Shown one piece after another: positions 17,319 through 25,169 of a stretch of 28,432 bases of DNA (position 1 is the stretch's first letter; every line of letters begins with the position of its first letter). The position numbers and the translations under genes are program-made. The notes below the pieces were generated by a model. It saw only the letters and a list, made by a program, of their open reading frames with translations, ran no database searches and was not told the DNA's origin. Origin of the DNA: an uncultured bacterium (GTDB lineage Bacteria; Bacillota; Limnochordia; DTU080; JAAYLA01); NCBI GenBank assembly GCA_937983075.1, contig CALKAQ010000047.1, positions 1 to 28,432 of the forward strand, in the 5' to 3' direction.

Positions 17319-18064
17319 GACCACAATCCTTTTTCATTTAAATGACACCCTCCCTTAATTATTATTTTAGTTGCGAAAAATATCGTGTAAATCAACAACA
17401 GGGATACACCACATTATTTATGGATTACGGAATTCCCAGTCCATGCCGGCACCGCTGTGATGGGCAATCGTTTCCTCCCAGAATCCAGGTTCCATTTCCA
17501 CCCCCTACCAAACATCTTTTTTCATACCATACTATACATATTAACTTTTTCCTCTTTATGACCAAAAATTATAATAAAAATCACATCCAAATAGTAGGAC
17601 TATTAGGATAACCATGCTGTCTATTTCGTGTGTTACAACCGATGGAAACGCGATTGAGATTTTTGGATCGAAAAATCACGATCTGATGACCCATGAGCCG
17701 CTAAAATCAAAGCTAGCACTGATTGAAATCAAAGGCTTAACCACGAGGATCTCGAGAACGCCTCAGCAAAGAAGAGACTAGTCATTTTCTTCGGTAATAC
17801 AAACACCACAAGCAGCTTCCCAAATAGCTCTTGTTTGCAAAAACTCGACCCCAGCTTTATATTAAAAGTGCGACAGTGAGCCGAATTCCAGTCCCCAACG
17901 GCTCCATGCGTTTCCAAGAGGGTCAACTGAGCCGGTACTCGTGCGTGGCATAAACGTTGCGAGTCCTTTCATCCAATTATTAGCGGGCGGACCCACCACG
18001 GATCCGTCAGATGAACGCGCAATTGATGCTGCATCCAAAAATCAAATTAAGGAAAGATTGCCCA
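17319..18064. other. Long intergenic stretch, mostly AT-rich
   Basis: About 750 bases with no convincing gene. It holds the upstream region of the 288-aa gene, a T-rich section (17510-17580), a 7-bp hairpin (GATTTTT/AAAAATC, 17658-17677), one weak 55-codon frame (17614-17781), and the leader of the SulP gene. GC content rises from about 17880 rightwards, which may mark the edge of the AT-rich islet. Confidence 0.6.
17614..17781 (+). CDS. Possible 55-aa small protein
   Basis: The ATG is preceded by AGGA at 5 bases and the frame runs to TAG. The product starts MLSISCVTTDGNAIEIFG and ends with basic RTPQQRRD. The composition is protein-like, but there is no homology I recognise, and in AT-rich spacer DNA a frame of this size can arise by chance. 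It could also be a fragment of a lost gene. Confidence 0.15.
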   Translation: MLSISCVTTDGNAIEIFGSKNHDLMTHEPLKSKLALIEIKGLTTRISRTPQQRRD

Positions 18065-19738
18065 TTGAGATATTATTTTCTTGGATTGCGCTTAATTCAA
18101 CTTTGGAGAGAAGAATTCCGCGGTTACAACGTCCGTACGCTTCAAAAGGACCTCTTAGCGGGAATTACCGTCGCCGCCGTTGCACTCCCGCTGGCATTGG
18201 CTTTTGGTGTCGCCTCCGGCGCAACGCCGGCGGCCGGGTTGGTTACGGCGATCATTGCCGGCATCGTCATTCCTGCCCTCGGTGGAGCCCGTTTCCAAAT
18301 TTCCGGGCCAACGGGCGCGATGTCCGCCGTGCTCATCGTCGTTGCGAGCCGCTATGGCATCGAAGGCGTTTGGATCGCCTCCATAATGGCCGGAATCACG
18401 ATCGTCCTGATGGGCGTTTTTAAACTGGGGCAGATAATTAACTTCATTCCGACGGCAGTCATTACAGGGTTTACCAGCGGTATCGCCGTGATTATTTTTG
18501 TCGGCCAAATCGGCAATATACTCGGCGTTGACCCCGTTCCGGGGAACAATGTCCTCGAACAATTATGGAATTACATCCGCCTGGACCAGCTTCCCAATCC
18601 GGCAGCAATCGCGGTGAGCCTGCTCGTCATCGTCACGATGGTGCTTTGGCCGTCGCGCCTCAACGCCCGTTTCCCGGGATCTCTGTTGGCGCTGATCGTC
18701 GCGGGTGCAGCGGCCGGAGTCTTGCGGCTTGACGTCCCCACCATCGGCGAAATCCCGCAAACCATTTTGCTCTCGGAGCGTCTGATGCCCAACGCAATTC
18801 CGTGGGATATGGTCGTCCCCCTCATGGGCCCGGCGCTCTCCATTGCCGCCCTCGGTGCCATTGAGAGCCTGCTCTGCGGAGCGGTCATCGGCCGTCAGAC
18901 GGGCACGAAGATGGATTCAATTCAAGAGCTGTTTGCCCAAGGAATCGGGAACATCATTGTCCCGTTTTTTGGCGGTGTGCCCGTGACCGCCGCCATTGCA
19001 CGGGCGAGCGTTGCAGTACGCAGTGGTGCCGTCACTCGGCTCACCGGCATATTTCACGGCTTGACCTTGCTGCTCGCCGCGTTGCTGTTGGCCCCGGTGA
19101 TCTCGCGAGTACCCATTGCCGCTTTGGCAGGTGTGCTCGCCGTCACCGCTTGGCGCATGAACGATTGGAAAGCTATTCGCAACATCTTGCGCAATCGCTT
19201 CCACAGCGAGTTGCCCGTTTTCTTTGTCACGTTGTTCGCTACTACGATTTTTGATTTAACTCAAGCGATTATCCTCGGCTTAGGCTTTTCGGCTCTCATC
19301 TTTGTCCTGCAAAGCAGCAACAGCGAGATTGTCTATCGACCGGTGTCCGTCGAAGACATGCGCAAATTAGGTTACGAAATGCGGTCGGATGCCGAACGCA
19401 TTCACGTCGTCTATATTATCGGACCGCTGTTTTTCGGCACAGTCCACACATTCAACTCAGTGATTGAGAAACTCGATAACGCCGAGGATATTATATTGAG
19501 CTTGCGAACGGTGCCCTTGATCGACACTACAGGTATCGGCGCGCTCGAAGAATTCATCGAACGCATGGAAGCGGAAGGGCGCCGTATCTACTTGAGCGGG
19601 CTGGCCAAGCCTGTGAGAAACAAGCTCGAGCGAAGCGGCATCATCGACAAGCTCGGCGAAGATCGGGTGTTCTGGAGTGCAGACCAGGCCATCATTGCAG
19701 CTGACCGCTATCGAGCTGAACAGGCGCTGGCCCTATAA
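18065..19738 (+). CDS. SulP/SLC26 family anion permease with STAS domain
   Basis: 557 aa from TTG at 18065, which has AAGGA 11 bases upstream; ATGs at 18011 and 18026 are in frame but have no binding site, so the start is uncertain. The membrane part (about 25-430) carries the family opening DLLAGITVAAVALPLALAFG, ISGPTGAMSAVL, and GLVTAIIAGIVIPALGG, with some 12-14 helices. The C-terminal STAS domain (about 445-550) contains GPLFFGTVHTF and VPLIDTTGIGALEEF, where phosphorylatable residues would sit. Family members move sulfate, bicarbonate or other small anions; the substrate cannot be read here. A thiamine-binding-type protein follows after 21 bp, which suggests one transcript. Confidence 0.92.
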   Translation: MRYYFLGLRLIQLWREEFRGYNVRTLQKDLLAGITVAAVALPLALAFGVASGATPAAGLVTAIIAGIVIPALGGARFQISGPTGAMSAVLIVVASRYGIEGVWIASIMAGITIVLMGVFKLGQIINFIPTAVITGFTSGIAVIIFVGQIGNILGVDPVPGNNVLEQLWNYIRLDQLPNPAAIAVSLLVIVTMVLWPSRLNARFPGSLLALIVAGAAAGVLRLDVPTIGEIPQTILLSERLMPNAIPWDMVVPLMGPALSIAALGAIESLLCGAVIGRQTGTKMDSIQELFAQGIGNIIVPFFGGVPVTAAIARASVAVRSGAVTRLTGIFHGLTLLLAALLLAPVISRVPIAALAGVLAVTAWRMNDWKAIRNILRNRFHSELPVFFVTLFATTIFDLTQAIILGLGFSALIFVLQSSNSEIVYRPVSVEDMRKLGYEMRSDAERIHVVYIIGPLFFGTVHTFNSVIEKLDNAEDIILSLRTVPLIDTTGIGALEEFIERMEAEGRRIYLSGLAKPVRNKLERSGIIDKLGEDRVFWSADQAIIAADRYRAEQALAL

Positions 19739-19759
19739 ATTCCAAAAGGGGGAGCCAGG

Positions 19760-20068
19760 ATGGCCATTGTTGCCGTAAGCGTTGCACCGCTCGGTACGGC
19801 TGAAACGAGTGTAAGCAAGTATGTGGCCGCGGCTGAGCGGGTTTTGGAAAATTATCCGGACCTCGAATACCGCCTCGACCCTATGTTTACCACCATTCAA
19901 GGCGACTTGGCGCGGATTTTTGAGGCGATCGTTGAAATGCACGAAAAAGTGGTGGAGATGGGCGCCTTGCGCATCTCGACGGTGATCAAGATTGACGACC
20001 GCCGCGACAAATCCGTACGCATGGACGACAAAGTGAAAGTGGTCGAGGCTCTGTTGCGTGACCAATGA
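19760..20068 (+). CDS. MTH1187/YqgV family thiamine-binding-like protein
   Basis: 102 aa, full length for the family (formerly DUF77). It starts with MAIVAVSVAPLGTAETSVSKYV, the typical family opening, and contains the YRLDPMFTTIQGD segment and a VSTVIKIDDR-like strand (ISTVIKIDDRRDK). Members form ferredoxin-like oligomers, and several bind thiamine or its pyrimidine. There is no signal peptide, so it is cytosolic. The ATG is preceded by AAGGGGGAG at 6 bases. It starts 21 bp after the SulP permease stop, which indicates co-expression. A role as a regulatory or substrate-sensing partner of the permease is inferred only from this arrangement. Confidence 0.88.
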   Translation: MAIVAVSVAPLGTAETSVSKYVAAAERVLENYPDLEYRLDPMFTTIQGDLARIFEAIVEMHEKVVEMGALRISTVIKIDDRRDKSVRMDDKVKVVEALLRDQ

Positions 20069-20119
20069 CAATTGTATGGATCATAAAAGCCTAAGCCACA
20101 TTGACCCGTACATGGATGC

Positions 20120-20163
20120 GGGCGGGCGCTCCTGCCACCCAGTTGCATGCAGAGCCCCCGCCC
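20120..20163. terminator. GC-rich hairpin between converging genes
   Basis: GGGCGGGCGCTC (20120-20131) and GAGCCCCCGCCC (20152-20163) pair with one mismatch across a 20-base loop. It lies 51 bases past the plus-strand thiamine-binding gene and 6 bases past the minus-strand sodC stop. It could stop transcription from both sides, although no T-run follows on either strand. Confidence 0.5.
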
Positions 20164-20169
20164 GGTGGA

Positions 20170-20739
20170 CTATTTGGCATAGCGGACGATGATGCCGCAG
20201 GCGAGGCGAGGTCCGGAGTCACCGGCGGGTTGCGTTCGGTAATCATCAGGGTGCATGTGTATGATGATCGACCGACCGACCACTTCGTCCGCCGTGAAAC
20301 GGTCGGTAAAGAACGCCATGCGGGCGATGCCTTGGTGCGAGAACAGCACCGGCAAGTCGCCGGCGTGATTGCCGTGCGGTTGATTGTCGGGATTCCAATG
20401 CCCACCAGCTGCCGCAAACGGATTCGCTGGATCGCCGACTTCGCAGATGCCGTGCTCATGAATATGGAAGCCAAAAGGACCGATCGGCGGATCGCCCGGC
20501 TGATACGGCGGGAGCCCTTCGACCTCAACCGAAACGACCGTGCCTCCGGGGACGTTATGAAAAGTCACCGTGCCCGATATATCCGGAGCGAGCGGTCCGG
20601 CGATGAACATCGCAGCGGAGTCGGGGCGCTCGGCTTTGAGTCGCCCATAGACGGCGCTGGCGCCAAGAACCGCCAAAGCCAATACCCCGATAACCAGCCA
20701 ATGCTTTCGGATACGAAACGACAGCATTCGAACCGACAT
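20170..20739 (-). CDS. sodC: Cu,Zn superoxide dismutase, membrane-anchored
   Basis: 189 aa. It converts superoxide to peroxide and oxygen outside the cytoplasm. Residues about 13-31 form an uncleaved-looking signal anchor (no obvious AxA site at the right spot). All metal ligands are intact: Cu by His92, His94 and His161, the bridging His114 (GGHWNP), and Zn by His122, His125 and Asp128 (HGNHAGDLP). The disulfide pair Cys99/Cys181 and the catalytic Arg178 (GPRLACG) are also present. His96 follows the copper motif (HIHEHG). The ATG has only a weak GGAGTGGGG site. It lies 141 bp after the metal ATPase on the same strand, which suggests a shared stress context. Confidence 0.96.
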   Translation of the reverse strand: MSVRMLSFRIRKHWLVIGVLALAVLGASAVYGRLKAERPDSAAMFIAGPLAPDISGTVTFHNVPGGTVVSVEVEGLPPYQPGDPPIGPFGFHIHEHGICEVGDPANPFAAAGGHWNPDNQPHGNHAGDLPVLFSHQGIARMAFFTDRFTADEVVGRSIIIHMHPDDYRTQPAGDSGPRLACGIIVRYAK

Positions 20740-20880
20740 GGCGTGCCCCCCACTCCGACAACTTTCCTTCGGATCCTTAGGGCACCCTATTCCATCCGGA
20801 GCATAAATAGACCAACCGACGATTTCTTACGGCAGTCAGCGCCCAGGCATCCGCGACGCTCTCCCCACCCGTCCTTCACC

Positions 20881-22944
20881 CTAAACGGCGCTTTGATGCA
20901 CAGGTGTTTCGCCCTTGCTCGGAGATGAAGCACCCGTGCGATGCTGTTTGAACAACAGCCGCAAACTGTTCAAGATGACGAGAAGGGTGCTCCCTTCGTG
21001 ACCAATCACACCGACGGCCAAGATGAGCCCCCGCAGCAGAACGGCGAGAACGAGAACACCAATGACCCCCAGAGCCAACGTTAAATTTTGTCCAACGATG
21101 CGCCGGGTCCGTCGGCTCAGCGACACCGCATGGTTTATCTTCGCCAAGTCGTTGCTCATCAGTACGACGTCCGCCGTTTCCAGTGCGACATCGGTGCCGA
21201 CCGCTCCCATCGCCACGCCGATGGTCGCCTGCGCCAACGCTGGAGCGTCATTCACGCCGTCACCGACCATGGCGACGACACCAAAGCGCTTGCGCAAAGC
21301 GGCAACATGTGCCGCCTTCTCGTCCGGCAGCAATGCGGCGTGCACTTCATCGACACCCGCCTGGCGCCCGATAGCTTGGGCCGCAAGCTCATTGTCGCCC
21401 GTCAGCATGATCACCCGCTTGATTCCCTGGCGCTTCAATTGAGCAATCATCTCCGCAGCACCGGCGCGCAGCTGATCGCGAGCGCCAATCAAGCCGACCA
21501 ATTGATCGTCAACTCCGACGAACATGACCGTCTTCCCTTCGGCAGCCAAATCATCGGCCAACTCGATGACATCGGCAGGCACATGCTGCAGACGTTCCCG
21601 AGCCAAGCGGCGGTTTCCTACCCACACTTCCCGGTAAGGAGCAACTTCCGCTGCGATCCCCATCCCCGGAATCGCCTGGACATTGACCGCCTGGAGCGGA
21701 TCCACTCCTTCGCTTGACGCGGCACGCAATATCGCCTGCGCCAGCAGGTGCTCGGAACTGCTCTCCACGCCGGCGGCCAAAGCCAACACCTCGGCGCGCT
21801 TCCAGCCGAAAAGCGGTACGACATCGGTCACCGCGGGTTTGCCTTCTGTGAGCGTGCCGGTTTTGTCCATGGCGACCACCTGGAGATCAGCCATATGTTC
21901 GATGTGAATGCCGCCTTTGAACAAAATTCCGCTGCGAGCGCCATTGGCGATGGCCGCCACAATCGGTGCCGGTACGGCCATCGCGAGCGCACACGGTGAG
22001 GCGACGACGAGCAGGGTGATCGCTCTGTAGATCGCGCCGGAGGCGTCTTGGCCCAAGGCAATCGGAATCAACGCCGCTAAAGCAGTCAGGACAATGACGG
22101 CCAGCGCATAATATTGCTCGATCGTATCGATGCGGCGCTGCGTCGGCGCTTCTTGACTTTGCGCCTCTTCCACCATGCGCATGATCTTGGCGATCACCGT
22201 ATCCTCGGACAGCTTGGTCACCCGCACTTCCAGTGCGCCGTTTTGATTCAGGGTGCCGCCGTATACTTCGTCTCCGACGTTTTTTTCGGCCGGAACCCCC
22301 TCACCGGTGATGGACGCCTCGTTTAACGATGAACTGCCCGACACAATCACGCCGTCGGTGGGCACAAGCTCTCCCGGACGCACGACCATGATGTCGCCAA
22401 TCCGCAGCGACTCGACGGCAACGACTTGCGTCGTGCCGTCGGGCATTTTGACCAACGCTTCCCTCGGGCGGGCTTTCATCAACGACGTAATCGCCCGGCG
22501 CGTTCGGTCCATCGCGTAATACTGCAAGGCGTTGCTGAGCGAAAACAGGAACAGCAGCACGCCGCCTTCCAGCCATTCGCCAATCGCCGCCGCCGCTGCG
22601 GCCGCAATGACCATAAGCATGTCGACATCGATGCGACGTTTGTCGATAAGCGAGATGATGCCGTCGCGCAGGCTGAACGCTCCGCCGAAAACATAGGCGA
22701 GCACATAAAAGGCGATATACGCAGCGGGCGCGGCCTCCATGGCCTGAGCGATCCAACCTGCCGCCAGAAAAAGCGTACAGCCGACCACGGCCAGGGCGAG
22801 ATGATGCTGCATCAACAGCCGGCCCAGCTGTATCGCAACAACATGGACTGATGTCCGCGGCCGTTCGCTTCCTGCCCTACGGTCACGCTCATTGGACTCG
22901 CGCGTGCCATGAGCAGAGCTTTCAGGCAAAAGAGAATCCGACAT
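20881..22944 (-). CDS. P1B-4-type heavy-metal exporting P-type ATPase
   Basis: 687 aa. ATG with GGAGG 8 bases upstream. It pumps a transition metal out of the cytosol at the cost of ATP. Core motifs: TGE (213-215), SPC in the metal-binding helix (316-318), phosphorylation DKTGT (Asp360), and GDGVNDAP (561-568). The nucleotide-binding SEHP motif reads SEHL (His399 kept, Pro lost). HEGST (649-653) in the last helices, together with SPC and the lack of any N-terminal HMA domain, places it in group P1B-4 (PfeT/ZosA, CtpD, CoaT). Group members export iron(II), cobalt, nickel or zinc. The N-terminal 35 residues are polar and low-complexity. The sodC gene downstream fits a role in metal and oxidative stress. 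Confidence 0.93.
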   Translation of the reverse strand: MSDSLLPESSAHGTRESNERDRRAGSERPRTSVHVVAIQLGRLLMQHHLALAVVGCTLFLAAGWIAQAMEAAPAAYIAFYVLAYVFGGAFSLRDGIISLIDKRRIDVDMLMVIAAAAAAAIGEWLEGGVLLFLFSLSNALQYYAMDRTRRAITSLMKARPREALVKMPDGTTQVVAVESLRIGDIMVVRPGELVPTDGVIVSGSSSLNEASITGEGVPAEKNVGDEVYGGTLNQNGALEVRVTKLSEDTVIAKIMRMVEEAQSQEAPTQRRIDTIEQYYALAVIVLTALAALIPIALGQDASGAIYRAITLLVVASPCALAMAVPAPIVAAIANGARSGILFKGGIHIEHMADLQVVAMDKTGTLTEGKPAVTDVVPLFGWKRAEVLALAAGVESSSEHLLAQAILRAASSEGVDPLQAVNVQAIPGMGIAAEVAPYREVWVGNRRLARERLQHVPADVIELADDLAAEGKTVMFVGVDDQLVGLIGARDQLRAGAAEMIAQLKRQGIKRVIMLTGDNELAAQAIGRQAGVDEVHAALLPDEKAAHVAALRKRFGVVAMVGDGVNDAPALAQATIGVAMGAVGTDVALETADVVLMSNDLAKINHAVSLSRRTRRIVGQNLTLALGVIGVLVLAVLLRGLILAVGVIGHEGSTLLVILNSLRLLFKQHRTGASSPSKGETPVHQSAV

Positions 22945-22976
22945 CGTTCTATCCTCCGACGAAAGGGGTTACCGCC

Positions 22977-23006
22977 ACACTAGCACAGAGGATCCGATTA
23001 TGTCGA
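22977..23006 (-). promoter_or_regulatory. Candidate promoter of the P1B-4 ATPase gene
   Basis: On the minus strand: TCGACA (23006-23001), 18-base spacer, TAGTGT (22982-22977), about 32 bases before the ATG. No PerR, Fur or Zur consensus operator is evident in the 132-bp space to the SARP gene. Confidence 0.35.
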
Positions 23007-23076
23007 TTCATACATTGGTTGATCGGGTGTACGAATGTCGCCCGTTCGGGTGTCCGGACTTGACCATATGGGCGTG

Positions 23077-24249
23077 CTAATAAGGAGAGTAGGCTTCAGC
23101 GGGCAAGATGTCGATTGCTTTCAACGGAGGGAAATGGGTTTTCAGAGCGTTGCGCAGGCGCTTTTGAACAAAATCGGCTGCACCTTCATTCGTCTGCGAG
23201 AGCAAAATCAGAGCGAAGCGGCCATCGTCGCAGCAGACGACATCATCCGAGCGCAAGTTGGCACCGAGAATCGACAGCAGTTTTTCTTTGGCCGAAGTGC
23301 TGAGTTCCTTTGCAAAATGCATCCTCAATACCGTAGACGTTTCCCCGAGAAGCTTTTGGTAATTGCTGCGCGCATGAACGATGGCGTCGAACATCGACTG
23401 GTTGCACACGTTGAGGCGAAGTTTCTCTCGCTCAGCAGAATGGCGGGAGGCCGCGGCCTGACGCATACCCCAACCGACGCCACGCATCATTTGATCGAAC
23501 GAGAAACTCGGTTCAAGGCCGAGCTCCTCCGACAGCATTCGTCGGTAAGCATTGTAATGGTTTGCCGCCGCACTCACCCGACCGGCGATCGCCAGCAAGT
23601 AAATGAGATGTTCATGCGCATCACCGCGCAGTTGATCTTTGCTTAAGACGATTTCGCAAAGGCGAATGGCTTCTTCAACGTTGCCCATTTTCGTATGGAG
23701 CGCCACAACCTTCAACAAGGCCTGAATGTACATTTCCAAATAGTGTTCCCGTGCCGCCGTGGTCCACTCCACATATTCATCCTCGGTCAAGTAATCGTCC
23801 CGATAAAGTTCCACTGCCTGTAGGAACAGCTGCAACGCACGGACCGCGTCTTGCTGCTCGCAAGCGATCGCTTGTTTGTACAAACGCTCAAATTCCTCGA
23901 CGTCGTACCAGCAGCCATAGTCGGAATAGAAGCGGTATCTTCCGTTCTTGTGGCGAATGAGCTGTTCATCGGGGCTGTAAGGTTCCAACGCCTGGCGCAA
24001 ATAATAGACGGTGGTGTTGAAGGTCCGTATGGCTTTGTCATACGGATGATTCGGCCAAAGGTGGTCCAACAGCCATTCCTTCGAAACGCTCACGCCCTGA
24101 TTGGCCAACAAGGTTTTTAACAACAGCAAAGCCTTTTGGGACTTCCAATTGTCGGTTTTGACCTCCCGTCCTCCGACCTTAAGTCGGAAAGTGCCCAGCA
24201 AGTATATTTGACATTTTACTCCTTCTTCCGCAATCGTTTGGCTGTCCAA
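23077..24249 (-). CDS. SARP/BTAD-type transcriptional regulator with degenerate GGDEF-like C-terminus
   Basis: 390 aa from TTG at 24249, because AGGAGG lies 9 bases upstream; the in-frame ATG 6 codons earlier has no site and would itself contain that AGGAGG. Residues about 14-108 form an OmpR-like winged helix (LGTFRLKVGG, then KALLLLKTLLANQG and TFNTTVYYLRQAL). Residues about 113-250 are a BTAD helical-repeat domain (AIRLCEIVLSKDQLRGDAHEHL, YRRMLSEELGLEPS). Residues about 285-375 resemble a GGDEF fold in length and in LGANLRSDDVVCCDDGRFALIL, where CDDGRF (340-345) stands in for RYGGDEF; the catalytic Gly-Gly-Asp-Glu is absent. It is likely a DNA-binding activator with a sensing C-terminus. 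It follows a response regulator on the same strand after a 203-bp gap. Confidence 0.88.
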   Translation of the reverse strand: MDSQTIAEEGVKCQIYLLGTFRLKVGGREVKTDNWKSQKALLLLKTLLANQGVSVSKEWLLDHLWPNHPYDKAIRTFNTTVYYLRQALEPYSPDEQLIRHKNGRYRFYSDYGCWYDVEEFERLYKQAIACEQQDAVRALQLFLQAVELYRDDYLTEDEYVEWTTAAREHYLEMYIQALLKVVALHTKMGNVEEAIRLCEIVLSKDQLRGDAHEHLIYLLAIAGRVSAAANHYNAYRRMLSEELGLEPSFSFDQMMRGVGWGMRQAAASRHSAEREKLRLNVCNQSMFDAIVHARSNYQKLLGETSTVLRMHFAKELSTSAKEKLLSILGANLRSDDVVCCDDGRFALILLSQTNEGAADFVQKRLRNALKTHFPPLKAIDILPAEAYSPY

Positions 24250-24290
24250 TGCAGACCGCCTCCTCATTTTGGAGTGGGATAGTTTCTACA

Positions 24291-24296
24291 ATTATA
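24291..24296 (-). promoter_or_regulatory. Consensus -10 box upstream of the SARP gene
   Basis: On the minus strand a perfect TATAAT (24296-24291) lies about 41 bases before the TTG start. No good -35 is visible at 16-18 bases, which suits an activator-dependent promoter, but this is inference. Confidence 0.45.
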
Positions 24297-24381
24297 CTTG
24301 CTAGAATTTGAAGTTTCCTCCGTGCCTTGTCGAATTTTATCGGTTTTACACCCCTTTTTCCCACATTATTTAAGCACGGTG

Positions 24382-24418
24382 GACACGTATGGGGACGAAC
24401 GGCGGCCCCATACGTGTC
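24382..24418. repeat. Perfect 13-bp palindrome between the two regulator genes
   Basis: GACACGTATGGGG (24382-24394) and CCCCATACGTGTC (24406-24418) are exact complements across an 11-base loop. It sits 34 bases past the response-regulator stop and about 85 bases upstream of the SARP -10 box. It lacks a T-run, so it may be an operator or a Rho-independent-like stop of low efficiency. Confidence 0.8.
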
Positions 24419-24452
24419 TCTATACGCTGCGTGCGATGCTGCGATGGCAGCA

Positions 24453-25115
24453 CTATAAGGCTTGTCCTTCGACAATCCCCTCGTTGAGCGCTTTCACCAC
24501 GGCCTGGGTACGGTCCGTCGCTCCGAGCTTGCGCAGCACGGCCGTCACGTGCGACTTGACCGTCGTCTCGCTCAGATGAAGTTGTTCAGCGATTTCTTTG
24601 TTCGACAAACCTTTGACCATGAGCTGGAGCACCTCCAGCTGTCTTGGCGTCAACCCCCTTTCATCGTCTCCCGCCCCGTGTTCAGTGTAACGTTGAAGCA
24701 CGTAGAGCAAGAGATCACTCGCCACGTCCGGCAGCACGGGTTCTTTTCCCCAGGCGACTTGCAGGCAAGCTTCTTGAAACGCTTGTACCGGCGAGCTTTT
24801 CGGAATGTATCCGGCCGCCCCCGCCTGCAGCCCGCGGATAATCGTTTCAGGGGTTGCCGATGTCCCGATCAAAACGACTTTGGTTGCAGGCGAGACCGCT
24901 TTGATTTTCCCGACGATGTCCTCGCCCAGTTTCAGGAACAGCGACGACTCCAATATCACGATGTTGGGGCGATGCTTGCGGACCGATATAATCAGCGCCT
25001 GCTGCTCATGCGCTTCCGCGACGATGGCAAAACATCTCGCCTGGAGCATGTTCTTGAGGCCCTCACGGGCCAACGTGTCTTCGTCAGCGATGATCATCGT
25101 CACCTTATCGCTCAT
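24453..25115 (-). CDS. NarL/FixJ-family response regulator with Glu at the phosphorylation site
   Basis: 220 aa from the ATG at 25115, where receivers of this family normally begin; an ATG 9 codons upstream is possible and both have weak binding sites. The receiver (1-120) keeps the acidic pair Asp11/Glu12, Thr85 and Lys106. The phospho-acceptor position in PNIVILE is Glu56, not Asp. Residues about 155-220 are a LuxR-type helix-turn-helix (LTPRQLEVLQLM, LSNKEIAEQLHLSETTVKSHV). No histidine kinase lies nearby. It starts 54 bp after the barrel gene and probably belongs to the envelope-gene transcript. Glu commonly mimics phospho-Asp, so it may be constitutively active or respond by another route. 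Confidence 0.92.
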   Translation of the reverse strand: MSDKVTMIIADEDTLAREGLKNMLQARCFAIVAEAHEQQALIISVRKHRPNIVILESSLFLKLGEDIVGKIKAVSPATKVVLIGTSATPETIIRGLQAGAAGYIPKSSPVQAFQEACLQVAWGKEPVLPDVASDLLLYVLQRYTEHGAGDDERGLTPRQLEVLQLMVKGLSNKEIAEQLHLSETTVKSHVTAVLRKLGATDRTQAVVKALNEGIVEGQAL

Positions 25116-25169
25116 TTTCCCCACCGCGTCTCTTTTTTCCATGATTTCGTGCTCTTCGGTGGTCCGGCA

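Larger units (their letters stand above)
15535..17800. other. AT-richer islet, possible transferred segment
   Basis: By eye this stretch is clearly richer in A and T than the genes on both sides, and its codons lean to A/T in third position. It carries two secreted proteins of no known family plus near-empty DNA to the right. No transposase, integrase, tRNA or flanking direct repeat is visible, so transfer is inferred from composition alone. Its boundaries are approximate. Confidence 0.45.

Noticed and set aside
17729..17926. 65-codon minus-strand frame in the spacer before the SulP gene
   Set aside because: No ribosome binding site, no recognisable protein character, and short in AT-rich DNA.
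17941..18423. 160-codon plus-strand frame overlapping the start of the SulP gene
   Set aside because: It runs out of phase through the conserved first helices of SulP and becomes Arg-rich there, typical of a shadow frame.
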